From positions 62,001 to 126,000 of the forward strand of contig JANSYM010000007.1 of NCBI GenBank assembly GCA_024742355.1: DNA of 64,000 bases, in the 5' to 3' direction. This document shows, one piece after another, positions 25,407 to 35,016 of the stretch. The DNA is from Hyphomonadaceae bacterium (lineage in GTDB: Bacteria > Pseudomonadota > Alphaproteobacteria > Caulobacterales > Hyphomonadaceae). Position 1 is the first letter of the stretch. Each line of letters starts with the position of its first letter. The position numbers were made by a program, and so were the translations under genes. The notes beneath the pieces were generated by a model, which ran no database searches, was not told the origin of the DNA, and saw nothing but the letters and a program-made list of their open reading frames with translations.

Positions 25407-26900
25407 TCAATCGCTCAGCGTCTGCTTCATCGCGCGTTGCCAGCCTGCGATCAGGCGCGCGCGTTCGTCCGGCGCCATGTTGGGCTCGAATCGCTGCCCC
25501 GGCGCTGATCGGGCGGCCCATTCGCTTTCGCTGACCCAGCCAAGCTGGATGCCGGCAAGCGCCGCAGCGCCCAGCGCCGTCATCTCCATGAAGTCCGGAC
25601 GCTCCACAGGGCGGTCGCAAATATCGGCAATGAACTGCATCAACCAGTCATTCGCCGCCATGCCGCCATCGACCCGTAGCAGGGCCACATCCGCACCGTC
25701 TGCCGCGAACGCCGTTAGAAGATCATGCGTCTGATACGCGGCTGACTCCAGTCCGGCCCGCACCAGATGCGCCGCGCTCGCCGCGCGGGTGAGACCGGTA
25801 ATGGTGCCCCGCGCATTGGCATCCCAGTGCGGCGCGCCAAGGCCAGTAAAGGCCGGTACGAGATAGACGCCGGCATTGTCCGGAAGCTCTGCCGCCATGG
25901 CTTCTGACTGAGCTGCGTCTGAGATCAGGTGCAATTCATCTCGAAGCCATTGCACCACCGTTCCCGCATTGAAGATGGCCCCTTCCAGCGCATAGGCCGA
26001 GCCGCCGCCCTCGATGCCATAACCGAGCGTACCCAGCAGCCGGTTCTCTGATTTCGGAATATCCGTCCCCGTATTGGCGACCAGAAACGCGCCCGTGCCA
26101 TAGGTGATCTTGGCAGTTTGCGGCGACAGGCAGCCCTGCCCGACCAAGGCCGCCTGCTGGTCGCCAATGGCCGACAGAATCGGGATCGCGCGACCAAACA
26201 AGGCTGGATCCGTTTCGCCAAAGCCGGCGCTGCTCGGTTTCACCTCCGGCAATAATGACCCCGGCACATTCAACATGTCGAGCATCTCGCGCGACCAACC
26301 TGCGTCTGCATCAATACTTAATGGATAGAGCAATGTCCGGGACGCGTTTGTCATGTCCGTCGCGTGCACACGGCCACGTGTCAGGCGCCAGATCAGATAC
26401 GTATCGACGGTCCCGAAAGCGAGCTCACCGGCATCGGCCCGGGCCCGCGCACCATCGACATTGTCGAGCAGCCAGGCGGCTTTCGTACCGGAGAAGTAGG
26501 GGTCGATCAGAAGGCCGGTTTCCTCTTGTACTTTAGGCTCGAGCCCTTGTGCCTTGAGTGCCTCACACGTGTCTGCGGTCCGGCGGTCCTGCCAGATGAT
26601 CGCAGGCGCAATTGGGGTCGCCGTCTCGCGGTCCCAGATCAGGGTGGTCTCGCGTTGATTGGTGATGCCGATGGCCGCAACGTTTTCAGCACCGCCAATC
26701 TCGGCAATGACTTGCCGGCAGACCTGCAGCGTCTTGTGCCAGATCTCCTCGCCATCCTGCTCAACCCAGCCATCATTCGGATAGCTGAGCGGCACTTCCG
26801 CCTGCGCCACCGCCGCCGGTTCGAAGGCGGCATCAAATGCAATGGCCCGGGTCGACGTCGTCCCTTCATCGATCACCACAATGTAATTTGATGCCGTCAA
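25407..26900 (-). CDS. glpK: Glycerol kinase
   Basis: GlpK phosphorylates glycerol to glycerol 3-phosphate with ATP. The 497-residue FGGY protein has IDEGTTSTRAIAFD at the N terminus, WVEQDGEEIW, IGITNQRETTLIWDR, WQDRRTA, and GITGLTRAASAAHLVRAGLE with the C-terminal MAANDWLMQF. I chose a TTG start at 26898-26900 (TASNYIVVIDEG) because a good GGGAGG site lies 7 bases upstream and family members begin at this point. The longer frame to 27005 crosses the glpD promoter region. Divergent from glpD. Confidence 0.95.
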   Translation of the reverse strand: MTASNYIVVIDEGTTSTRAIAFDAAFEPAAVAQAEVPLSYPNDGWVEQDGEEIWHKTLQVCRQVIAEIGGAENVAAIGITNQRETTLIWDRETATPIAPAIIWQDRRTADTCEALKAQGLEPKVQEETGLLIDPYFSGTKAAWLLDNVDGARARADAGELAFGTVDTYLIWRLTRGRVHATDMTNASRTLLYPLSIDADAGWSREMLDMLNVPGSLLPEVKPSSAGFGETDPALFGRAIPILSAIGDQQAALVGQGCLSPQTAKITYGTGAFLVANTGTDIPKSENRLLGTLGYGIEGGGSAYALEGAIFNAGTVVQWLRDELHLISDAAQSEAMAAELPDNAGVYLVPAFTGLGAPHWDANARGTITGLTRAASAAHLVRAGLESAAYQTHDLLTAFAADGADVALLRVDGGMAANDWLMQFIADICDRPVERPDFMEMTALGAAALAGIQLGWVSESEWAARSAPGQRFEPNMAPDERARLIAGWQRAMKQTLSD

Positions 26901-26959
26901 TATCGCCTCCCGCAGCGTCGTGTGCCTCTGGCGCGCAATGAACGCGAACCGGTCAGGTG

Positions 26960-27068
26960 TTCGTTTTCGAGTGCGCCAGCTGGCACTGTCAACTCCGAAC
27001 CGCAACGTTCACAAATTTCGTTGATCACTGTTTTCGGATTCGCGCTTACATTATTCGTTTACGAACAT
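26960..27068. promoter_or_regulatory. glpK-glpD divergent control region with two GlpR-like boxes
   Basis: Two copies of a TTCG-N4-CGA(A/G) palindrome occur: TTCGTTTTCGAG at 26960-26971 and TTCGTTTACGAA at 27054-27065 (inside TATTCGTTTACGAACAT). The second resembles the TTCG...CGAACA operators known for E. coli GlpR. A DeoR-type regulator is encoded right after glpD, so repression of both divergent genes from here is a reasonable inference. Confidence 0.5.
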
Positions 27069-27113
27069 CGCGTTTCTGGGTATGAGGCTCGCACGAGAAC
27101 AAGGGCGACGGAT

Positions 27114-28613
27114 GTGTACGATCTTCTGATCATTGGCGGCGGTATCAACGGCGCCGGCATTGCGCGCGACGCCGCCGGACGCGGGCTGAAAGTCCTGCTT
27201 TGCGAGAAAGATGATCTTGCCTCGCACACATCATCGGCCAGCACCAAGCTGATTCATGGCGGTTTGCGCTATCTGGAGCATTATGATTTCGCGCTGGTGC
27301 GAAAAGCACTGAAGGAGCGCGAAGTCCTGCTGAGAGCGGCGCCGCACATCATCTGGCCGCTGCGTTTTGTGCTGCCGCATCACAAGGATTTACGGCCGGC
27401 CTGGCTCATCCGGCTTGGCCTGTTCCTGTATGACCATCTTGGCGGTCGGAAATTGCTGCCACCAACCAAGACCCGAAAGCGCGCGAATAGCGCCGTGTTC
27501 GCGCCGCTGAAGGCCGAATTCGACAAGGGGTTCGAATATTCGGACTGCTGGGTTGAGGATGCCCGCCTGGTCGTCCTCAACGCCATGGACGCCGCCGCAC
27601 GTGGCGCGACGATCATGACCCGGACCGAATGTGTCTCCATCGAGGACTCCGGAGACGGATGGACGGCGCAGCTGCGCACTGAACATGGCGATGACATGCA
27701 GGTCGCAGCCAAGGCGATCGTCAATGCGGCCGGCCCCTGGGTCGATCAGGTCGCGAACGCAGTCGGCACGCCGCGCGAGAACACGCAGAATGTGCGTCTG
27801 GTCAAAGGCAGCCATATCATCGTGCCAAAACTGTTCGACGATCCACGCTGCTTCATCTTTCAGGCGGGCGACGGCCGGATCGTGTTTGCCATTCCCTATG
27901 AAGACGGCCGCTTCACGCTGATCGGCACCACCGACCTCGCCTTTGAGGGCGATCTGGATCAGGTCAACGCTTCAGATGACGAAATCGCATATCTCTGCGA
28001 CCTGGCAAACCAGTATTTCCAGACCCAGATTAGCGCGGACGATGTCGTCTCAACCTATTCCGGTGTGCGCCCTCTGTTTGAGGATCATGCCAAGAACGCC
28101 TCCTCGGTGACACGCGACTATGTCCTGAAACTCCGCCCGGGCGACGCGCCTTTCCTCTCAGTGATTGGCGGCAAGATCACCACCTATCGCAAGCTTTCCG
28201 AAGACGCGCTGAAGACGCTGAAACCGGCCCTGCCATCGCTTGGCTCGGCCTGGACCGAACACGCGCCGCTGCCCGGCGGCGACATCCCGGACGCCGATTT
28301 CGAAGCTTTTGAGAAGTCCTGCGCAATAGAGCTTGGCTGGCTCGACGACGCTGTCCGCCACCGTCTCGCCCGAACCTATGGCACGCGCATTCGTCAGCTT
28401 CTGGACGGGGCGACGTCGATGCAGGCGCTCGGCCACCATTACGGTGCGGGGCTGTATCAACGCGAAGTCGACTACCTGATGGCGCATGAGTTTGCGCGCT
28501 CAGCCGAGGATATCCTCAAGCGCCGGACCAAGCTCGTCCTGCATATGACACAAGCGCAGATCGACGGTCTGCAGCACGCCTTTTCAGAACCAATGCCCGT
28601 CGCGAAGCCTTAA
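27114..28613 (+). CDS. glpD: Glycerol-3-phosphate dehydrogenase (FAD, aerobic)
   Basis: GlpD oxidises glycerol 3-phosphate to dihydroxyacetone phosphate and passes electrons to quinone at the inner membrane. The 499-residue product starts at a GTG (27114) with YDLLIIGGGINGAGIARDAA, the FAD-binding loop, preceded by AAGGG. Later landmarks are SSASTKLIHGGLRYLE, AIVNAAGPWVDQ, the FTLIGTTDLAFEGD stretch and SVIGGKITTYRKLSEDAL. A longer open frame begins at 26922, but its added residues are not family-like and cover the operator region. It converges with glpR and their stops overlap. Confidence 0.95.
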   Translation: MYDLLIIGGGINGAGIARDAAGRGLKVLLCEKDDLASHTSSASTKLIHGGLRYLEHYDFALVRKALKEREVLLRAAPHIIWPLRFVLPHHKDLRPAWLIRLGLFLYDHLGGRKLLPPTKTRKRANSAVFAPLKAEFDKGFEYSDCWVEDARLVVLNAMDAAARGATIMTRTECVSIEDSGDGWTAQLRTEHGDDMQVAAKAIVNAAGPWVDQVANAVGTPRENTQNVRLVKGSHIIVPKLFDDPRCFIFQAGDGRIVFAIPYEDGRFTLIGTTDLAFEGDLDQVNASDDEIAYLCDLANQYFQTQISADDVVSTYSGVRPLFEDHAKNASSVTRDYVLKLRPGDAPFLSVIGGKITTYRKLSEDALKTLKPALPSLGSAWTEHAPLPGGDIPDADFEAFEKSCAIELGWLDDAVRHRLARTYGTRIRQLLDGATSMQALGHHYGAGLYQREVDYLMAHEFARSAEDILKRRTKLVLHMTQAQIDGLQHAFSEPMPVAKP

Positions 28614-29395
28614 TCGCCGCGCGCGATGTGCAGGTCCATATCCGCATCGCGGATCGCCCGCATGAAGGCGTCCGGCGGGGTCTGGTCGGTGAACAGGTGA
28701 TCAATGTCGGAATAGTCGCCAAGCCGAACCATGGCGCGTCGGCCGAACTTGGAGGCGTCAGCGACCAGGAACACGGTCCGTGAGTTCTTGATGATCGCCT
28801 GAGCGGCGCGGATTTCCTGATAATCGAAGTCGAGCAGCGAGCCATCTTCATCAATGCCGCTAATCCCGATCACGCCGATATCGAGCCGGAACTGGTTGAG
28901 GAATTCCGTCGTGGCCTCGCCGACAATCCCGCCATCTGACTGACGCACAAAACCGCCGGCAATCATCACATCCGAACCATCGGTTTCGCGCATCATGTTG
29001 GCGATGTTGATATTATTGGTGACGATGCGCAGGTCATTGCGCCCAACCAGTTCAGCGGCCAGCGCTTCCGTCGTCGTCCCGATATTCAGGAACAGCGACG
29101 CACCATCGGGAATCCGTTTGGCGACCATACGGGCAATCTTGCGCTTACCATCCATGCCCTTCTGCAACCGGTCCTGGTAAGGCTGATTATAGGCATTGCC
29201 GATCCGGCCGGCGCCGCCGTGAAACCGTTCGATCAGGTCGAGGTCGCACAGCATGTTGATGTCACGACGGATGGTCTGCGGCGTAACACCGAAATGCCGA
29301 ACCAGCTGCTCGGTCGCGACATAGCCCTGCGAGCGGATCAGCTCGAGAATCTCTTTCTGTCGCCCCGGTAGATTCGATACATCAGCGTCAATCAT
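28610..29395 (-). CDS. glpR: DeoR-family transcriptional repressor, likely GlpR
   Basis: The 261-residue protein has the N-terminal DeoR winged helix (RQKEILELIRSQGYVATEQL then VRHFGVTPQTIRRDINMLCD, residues 11-50) and the DeoR sugar-phosphate sensor domain (FLNIGTTTEALAAEL, VMIAGGFVRQSDGGIVGEAT, GISGIDEDGSLLDFD). In this family the effector is a sugar phosphate, and for GlpR it is glycerol 3-phosphate. Its position next to glpD and the GlpR-like boxes between glpK and glpD support the name. The gene also borders the galactoside genes, so a wider target set is possible. Confidence 0.9.
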   Translation of the reverse strand: MIDADVSNLPGRQKEILELIRSQGYVATEQLVRHFGVTPQTIRRDINMLCDLDLIERFHGGAGRIGNAYNQPYQDRLQKGMDGKRKIARMVAKRIPDGASLFLNIGTTTEALAAELVGRNDLRIVTNNINIANMMRETDGSDVMIAGGFVRQSDGGIVGEATTEFLNQFRLDIGVIGISGIDEDGSLLDFDYQEIRAAQAIIKNSRTVFLVADASKFGRRAMVRLGDYSDIDHLFTDQTPPDAFMRAIRDADMDLHIARGD

Positions 29396-29466
29396 TGCGG
29401 CCTGTTTCCTTCGATCCTGTCGCTAGTTTGCACGGGCCAGAGCCAATTCAAACAAGCAGTTGCAGA

Positions 29467-31608
29467 TCAAACCGCCTCGAAATGGTAGATCAAACAGGTC
29501 TCTGGAAGCAGCAATGGCACCTGCAATCCGACATTCGCAAGTGCCTCGCCGGACAGGACCGCTCCGTCTTCATCAAGGCTGAGCGCGTCCAGCACTGATG
29601 GCTGCGACACCGATCGTACGGGATCTGGCCAGACAATGCGTGTCCGGTAGACGCGCTCCGGATCGAGCGCCGGCACATACAGGCGACCAGGCAGCGTTTC
29701 ACGGTGCCCCGTCAGATTGCACCAGGAGACCAGCGCCTGCGCCTGATCCGGCGCGACCACGCCAATCGAATTCACATGCTGCGGCGTGTCGAGACGGATG
29801 AGGTCGCCGGTATGGATCAGATCGCGATGGCGCTTGTGCAGCGCGATCCCGGCTTTCAGCGTTTCGAGGTCAGCCGCGCGCTCTTCGAGCAGGTTCAGCT
29901 CCATGCCCATATGTCCGAACAGGGCCGTCGCGACCCGCAGCTTCATCGACAGGCGTCGGCCGGTAATGTGGCACCGCGCCGGCCCGACATGCGCGCCCAT
30001 CACGTCCAACGGAAAGAAATGCGACGCCCCGCGCTGGATCATCTGGCGATCCAGCGCGTCATTGCTGTCTGACGTCCAGATACGGTCAGTCCGTTCAAGA
30101 ATGCCATAATCAGCGCGCCCGCCGCCGGAGGAGCAGCTCTCGATTTCCACATCCGGATGCGCCGCGCGCAGGCGATCGATCAGCGTGTACAATGCATGCG
30201 TCTGTCGATGCCCGACCGCCCGGCCCTGACTGCCTGGATGGTGGATATCGCGGTTCATGTCCCACTTGATGTAGAAAATTGCATGGTCGCTCAGCAGCCG
30301 GTTCAGGCACTCGAACAGATAGTCGCAGACCTCCTGCCGCGTCAGATCGAGGACATATTGATGGCGAGACGGAACCTGTTCGACCCCATCCACCTGCAGG
30401 ATCCAGTCCGGATGCTGGCGAAACAGGTCGCTGTCGGGATTGACCATTTCAGGCTCGAACCAGAGGCCGAACTCCATGCCAAGGCCGGTGACGTGATCGA
30501 TGAGCGGTCCTAAGCCTTCGGGATATACTTCGTCCGACACGAACCAGTCGCCAAGGCCGGCTCGGTCGCTGCGCCGCGCCCCGAACCAGCCATCATCGAG
30601 AATGTACCGTTCCGCCCCCATGTCAGCGGCTCGGTCAGCAAGCTTGAACAGGATGTCCGCGTCGTGATCGAAATAGACCGCTTCCCAGGTATTGTAATGG
30701 ATCGGGCGAGGCCTGGTCTGCAGACGGCCCTGCATGACGGATTGCCTTAGATGGCGATGGAAATCCTGCGAGAGTGCGCTCAGCCCGCTGCCGGAAAACC
30801 CGGCATAGAGACGCGGGCTCCGATACACCTCGCCGGGCGCCAGGATCATTTCGCCAGGGAAGAAGTACTCCCCCAACTGCGCAAAGGCGCGGCCATCGTT
30901 CAGCCGATCAACGCGCACCCGGTGATTGCCGCTCCAGCCGAGGTGAAACCCGAAACACATCCCGCCCTGTTCATGGGTTTCTGGCGCCGCAGCAATGAGG
31001 CCTGGGAAACTGTCATGGCTGGTCCGGCCGCGTGTGTTCTCGCGCACATAGCTGCCGGTGAACGGGGTAATTTCCTCGCGTTGAAATTCATTCGCCCAAC
31101 GTCCCGTGAACCCCATCAAGCGCGTCGCGCGGGGGTCGAGTGGCAGGGTAATGGCGCAGCACCAGTCGATTGCAAGCTCGCTGTCACCGAGGTTTTCGAT
31201 CGCGGTCTGGCAGGTCAAGATGGAACTGTCCGGGTCCAGGCCAAGGGTGTGGATGGCGCGGATCTGGGCCGTCTCGTCAACGCAGACAATTTCAACCGCG
31301 TGATCATCGGGGCATCGAACATCCTGCACTTTGAACAGGCTGGCCCAGGCTTGCCCGGATCGGTGCGCCGCAAAGCCGGACGGTCCACCAAACCCGGACC
31401 CGGGCGCGTTCAGCAAGGACGGCGCGGCCTCCACGCTGGCGCTGCCCGGCGCGTGTTGGCGCGTGGTCATCAGCGCCACGTGTTCGGGATCGGGCGCCAT
31501 GAGCCGGGCACCCCAATACAAGACGCTCGGTCGGGCGCCATGGCGACAATCCAGAATCAAACTGGTCTCGCCAGCGCTGAGCGTCACATAAGCATTTGCA
31601 TCCGACAT
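29467..31608 (-). CDS. Alpha-galactosidase, GH36 family
   Basis: The 713-residue enzyme has the GH36 layout: an N-terminal beta-sandwich (residues 1-330), then a TIM barrel with LDDGWFGARR, the nucleophile Asp in FYIKWDMNRDIHHPG (about residue 460) and the acid/base Asp in RIWTSDSNDALDRQ (about residue 530), and SMKLRVATALFGHMGMELNL. It removes terminal alpha-1,6-galactose from melibiose or raffinose-type sugars. There is no signal peptide, so it acts in the cytoplasm on imported oligosaccharides. The ATG at 31606-31608 begins MSDANAYVTL; a longer frame reaches 31746 but is not conserved. It is divergent from galT-galK, which use its galactose product. Confidence 0.95.
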   Translation of the reverse strand: MSDANAYVTLSAGETSLILDCRHGARPSVLYWGARLMAPDPEHVALMTTRQHAPGSASVEAAPSLLNAPGSGFGGPSGFAAHRSGQAWASLFKVQDVRCPDDHAVEIVCVDETAQIRAIHTLGLDPDSSILTCQTAIENLGDSELAIDWCCAITLPLDPRATRLMGFTGRWANEFQREEITPFTGSYVRENTRGRTSHDSFPGLIAAAPETHEQGGMCFGFHLGWSGNHRVRVDRLNDGRAFAQLGEYFFPGEMILAPGEVYRSPRLYAGFSGSGLSALSQDFHRHLRQSVMQGRLQTRPRPIHYNTWEAVYFDHDADILFKLADRAADMGAERYILDDGWFGARRSDRAGLGDWFVSDEVYPEGLGPLIDHVTGLGMEFGLWFEPEMVNPDSDLFRQHPDWILQVDGVEQVPSRHQYVLDLTRQEVCDYLFECLNRLLSDHAIFYIKWDMNRDIHHPGSQGRAVGHRQTHALYTLIDRLRAAHPDVEIESCSSGGGRADYGILERTDRIWTSDSNDALDRQMIQRGASHFFPLDVMGAHVGPARCHITGRRLSMKLRVATALFGHMGMELNLLEERAADLETLKAGIALHKRHRDLIHTGDLIRLDTPQHVNSIGVVAPDQAQALVSWCNLTGHRETLPGRLYVPALDPERVYRTRIVWPDPVRSVSQPSVLDALSLDEDGAVLSGEALANVGLQVPLLLPETCLIYHFEAV

Positions 31609-31748
31609 CGTGTTCTCGCGTGTCATTTTTGAAGGTGTTTTCGCATCCTCTCGCAACAAAGCGAAATGTGTGAAATACGCAATCCCATTGTTGAATTCGA
31701 ACTTAACCACGCGCACCCGCGCAGTCAGACCAGGACAGGCCCTCATCG

Positions 31749-32831
31749 ATGACAGACCATTGGCAAATCCTGGACCGTGTCGCCGCCGGACGCGAAGTCC
31801 ATCGCCGCCACCACAAGAAGACGGATGGCCGGGATCTGTTTCTGTACGGCTATGCGCGCCACGATGCGCAGCGATTGCCAGGCGAAGACCTTCAGTCGGT
31901 CCAGGGGTCCGAGCTGCGCCGCCATCCCTTGCTCGGCGAGTGGTCCATCTATGCCGCCGGGCGCCAGAACCGGACCTTCAAGCCGAGCGCTGCAGCCAAT
32001 CCCCTTGCCCCGAGCACGCCGGGGGCGCCGCTGACCGAAATTCCGTTTGAGGCTTTCGAGCTGGCCGTATTCTCAAATCGCTTCCCGAGCCTGTTCGCAG
32101 GTGCAGCTGAGCCGGCCCCGTCAGAGCTCGAAATGCATGCAGCGACCGGGGCCTGTGAAGTGATCGTCTATGCGCCCGAACCGGACGGATCGCTCGCCAC
32201 CCTTTCCCAGGCGCGGCGGCGCCTATTGGTCGAGGCCTGGATTGACCGCTACCAGGCCATGTTTGCGGCCGGCGCCGCTTTCGTCCTGCCCTTTGAGAAT
32301 CGCGGCGACGAAGTCGGCGTAACGCTGCATCATCCGCACGGTCAGATTTACGGCTTTCCGATTGTGCCACGGCCGCAACAATCCGCCGCCGACGCCTTTG
32401 AGCAAGGCTATGACCTCGCCGCTGACGTCAAAACCTGGGGCAATGACTATCGTATTGCAGAAGCTGGCGGGCTGGCCTCCTACGCGCCGCGCTTTGCGCG
32501 CTTCCCTTATGAAGTCTGGATATCCGCCCTCGAGCCTGTATCCGGCCCGTGGGCGTTCAACGAAACCCAGTCAGACGGGTTCGCCCACCTGCTCGGCGAT
32601 ACGGTCCGGCGCTATGATGCCTATTTCGGACGCGAGACTCCATGCATGTTGAGCCTCCATGCCGCGCCTTATGGCCGTGACGGGCGGTTCCAGTTCACGG
32701 CGCAATTCTATCCGCTGCTTCGCGCACCGGATCGGGTCAAATATCTTGCCTCTGTCGAACAGGCGACGGGCGTGTTCACGGTCGACGTCATGCCGCGCCA
32801 GGCCGCAGACGCCCTGCGAGGGGCGCTATGA
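31749..32831 (+). CDS. galT: Galactose-1-phosphate uridylyltransferase
   Basis: GalT exchanges UMP between UDP-glucose and galactose 1-phosphate in the Leloir pathway. The 360-residue protein has FSNRFPSLF, FENRGDEVGVTLHHPHGQIY with the catalytic HPH (nucleophilic His) near residue 200, and the C-terminal SLHAAPYGRDGRFQFTAQFY. The N-terminal zinc cysteines (CPLCP in many members) are replaced by NPLAP, so the structural metal site is altered; some bacterial GalTs are known to do without one. It overlaps galK by 4 bases. Confidence 0.94.
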   Translation: MTDHWQILDRVAAGREVHRRHHKKTDGRDLFLYGYARHDAQRLPGEDLQSVQGSELRRHPLLGEWSIYAAGRQNRTFKPSAAANPLAPSTPGAPLTEIPFEAFELAVFSNRFPSLFAGAAEPAPSELEMHAATGACEVIVYAPEPDGSLATLSQARRRLLVEAWIDRYQAMFAAGAAFVLPFENRGDEVGVTLHHPHGQIYGFPIVPRPQQSAADAFEQGYDLAADVKTWGNDYRIAEAGGLASYAPRFARFPYEVWISALEPVSGPWAFNETQSDGFAHLLGDTVRRYDAYFGRETPCMLSLHAAPYGRDGRFQFTAQFYPLLRAPDRVKYLASVEQATGVFTVDVMPRQAADALRGAL

Positions 32832-33892
32832 GCCTCGCCGCACCGTTCACTGACATATTTGGATCGCCGCCAACCGCATTGGCCTCGGCGCCAGGCCGGG
32901 TCAACCTGATCGGCGAGCATACCGATTATAATGACGGCGCGGTCCTGCCAGCCGCCATCGACCGCTATGTGAGCGTGGCGCTCGCGCCAAATGACGGGTC
33001 AGCGCACCGGGTCCGGTCGACGCGATTTGGCGACACCACAGAACGCCCTGTCGGCGATCCGAAGCGGGACGACTGGTCCGATTATGCCATGGGCGCCTTG
33101 TGGAAAGCCGGCGCGTTGGGCTGGTGCACGGGTGGGATGGACGTGCTCATCGACAGCGACGTGCCCGACGGTGCGGGCGTGTCCTCCTCCGCCGCCTTGA
33201 TCACGGCCATTCTGCGTGCCGCAGCCGATAGCGCGGGCGTTTCAGTCGATCCCGCCGACATCGCCAAACACGCGCGCGCGGTGGAGAATGACTATATCGG
33301 CATGCCGTGCGGGATCATGGATCAGATGGCGGTGGGGCTCGCCCGCAAAGGCACAGCCCTGGCGCTCAACACCCGGGATCTGAGTTACGAAGTGGTCGAG
33401 ATTCCAGCGGCGTGGACCTTCATGGTGATCCATTCCGGCATCCGACGCGAGCTTGCTGATGGACGCTATTCGGTGCGTTTTGAAGAGTGCAGACATGCGG
33501 CTGAAACGCTCGGAACCGCGGCTCTGTGCCTGCTGACCGACGCCCAGAAGGACGCAGTTGCGGCCCTCCCGGACACTCTGCGCAAACGCGCCCTGCACGT
33601 GACCAGCGAACACGATCGGACGCTCGCCGCCAGCGCCGCGCTGAAAGCCGCCGACCTGGACACATTCGCGCGCCTGATGAGCGAAAGCCACCGCTCCTAT
33701 TCTGAAGATTTCGAGGCTTCGACGCCAGAGATTGACGCGCTTGTCGCCGACGCCGTTGATAGCGGCGCGAAGGCGGCGCGCCTGACTGGTGGCGGCTTTG
33801 GCGGCTGCATTGTCGTGCTAGTGGAAACGGCGATTGCAGAGGCCTGGATCACCGCATTCCTGGACCGGCACCCCGGCACCTGGCGCGTATAA
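32828..33892 (+). CDS. galK: Galactokinase
   Basis: GalK phosphorylates galactose at C1. The 354-residue GHMP kinase has the signature PGRVNLIGEHTDYNDGAVLP near residue 25, the ATP loop DVPDGAGVSSSAALITAI near residue 110, GMPCGIMDQMAVGLA with the catalytic Asp, and RLTGGGFGGCIVVLV at the C terminus. It is translationally coupled to galT. No galE, galM or sugar transporter is in the neighbourhood. Confidence 0.96.
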   Translation: MSLAAPFTDIFGSPPTALASAPGRVNLIGEHTDYNDGAVLPAAIDRYVSVALAPNDGSAHRVRSTRFGDTTERPVGDPKRDDWSDYAMGALWKAGALGWCTGGMDVLIDSDVPDGAGVSSSAALITAILRAAADSAGVSVDPADIAKHARAVENDYIGMPCGIMDQMAVGLARKGTALALNTRDLSYEVVEIPAAWTFMVIHSGIRRELADGRYSVRFEECRHAAETLGTAALCLLTDAQKDAVAALPDTLRKRALHVTSEHDRTLAASAALKAADLDTFARLMSESHRSYSEDFEASTPEIDALVADAVDSGAKAARLTGGGFGGCIVVLVETAIAEAWITAFLDRHPGTWRV

Positions 33893-34017
33893 TCTGCAAT
33901 CGCGCTTACACTAGACGCGGCAAGATCAATTGAATAAGGGCGGTTGGGGACGGCAACCTGTGCGCCGGACGATGGCATCGCTTTGGACCGCATTACCGAC
34001 GAAAGACGACCCAGACC

Positions 34018-35016
34018 GTGACCTTTTCCGACACCGTTCGCGCGGCCCTCGACAACAAGACCAAGCCTGTTGGGTCCCTGGGCGTGATCGAATCCCTGGC
34101 CCGGCAAATCGCCGAAGTTCAGCAGAGCCTGACCCCAAGCGCTGAGCGCTGCACTTTGACCATCTTTGCCGCCGATCATGGCATGGCGGCTGCCGGCGTG
34201 TCGGCCTTTCCATCCGAAGTGACACGCCAGATGGTCCTGAACTTTCTGTCCGGCGGCGCCGCAGCAAACGTGTTCGCGCGAAGCACGGGCGCCAATGTGC
34301 AAGTGGTGGACGCGGGCGTGCTCGGCGCGCCAATCGAGCATCCGGATCTCATCCAGAAACGGGTTGCCCCCGGCACGCGAAACGCGATCACCGAACCGGC
34401 TATGTCTGCGGACCAACTGGAGGCGGCGCTTGCCGCTGGTGATGAGATTGGGCGCTCCTTGACCTGCGAAGTCGCCTGCTTCGGCGAGATGGGGATTGGC
34501 AATACTTCATCCGCGAGCCTGGTCTCAGCGAAAACTCTTGGCTTGCCCATCGACGCCTTGATTGGCAGGGGCACGGGTCTCGACGATGCCGGTCTTGCTC
34601 GAAAAGCCGACCTGCTCGCCCAGGCCGCGCAGCGGACACTAACCATACTCGATGCGCGGACCGCGTTGCAGGAATATGGCGGTTTCGAAATCGCCATGAT
34701 GTGCGGCGCCATGATGGCGGCGAGCGAGACCGGGCGTCTGGTTATCATCGATGGCTTCATCGCCAGCGCCGCCGCTTTGTGCGCCCTCAAACTCCGGCCC
34801 GAGTGCGCGGCGAATTTCATCTACGCGCATTGTTCGGCCGAGTCCGGACATCGGCGTGTGCTGGACGCCATCCAAGCTCGCCCCTTGCTCGATCTCGACC
34901 TGCGCCTGGGTGAAGGCACCGGCGCGCTGCTGGCCTGGCCGCTGGTCAAGGCCGCCGCCGCGATGCTGCGGGAGATGGCGAGCTTTGAGTCGGCCGGTGT
35001 GAGTGGTCCCGGATGA
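34018..35016 (+). CDS. cobT: Nicotinate-nucleotide:dimethylbenzimidazole phosphoribosyltransferase
   Basis: CobT makes alpha-ribazole phosphate from the lower-ligand base and nicotinate mononucleotide, for the nucleotide loop of cobalamin. The 332-residue protein has KTKPVGSLGVIESLARQIAE, TIFAADHGMAAAGVSAFPSE, FGEMGIGNTSSASL and the C-terminal catalytic Glu in LDLRLGEGTGALLA. The start is a GTG at 34018. It opens the cobalamin block; the 125 bp before it show no convincing cobalamin riboswitch. It overlaps cobS by 4 bases. Confidence 0.96.
   Translation: MTFSDTVRAALDNKTKPVGSLGVIESLARQIAEVQQSLTPSAERCTLTIFAADHGMAAAGVSAFPSEVTRQMVLNFLSGGAAANVFARSTGANVQVVDAGVLGAPIEHPDLIQKRVAPGTRNAITEPAMSADQLEAALAAGDEIGRSLTCEVACFGEMGIGNTSSASLVSAKTLGLPIDALIGRGTGLDDAGLARKADLLAQAAQRTLTILDARTALQEYGGFEIAMMCGAMMAASETGRLVIIDGFIASAAALCALKLRPECAANFIYAHCSAESGHRRVLDAIQARPLLDLDLRLGEGTGALLAWPLVKAAAAMLREMASFESAGVSGPG

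Noticed and set aside
33893-34017. Possible cobalamin riboswitch before cobT
   Set aside because: The 125-bp gap lacks the conserved AGCCAGGAGACC-type box and the GGGAA core seen upstream of btuB.
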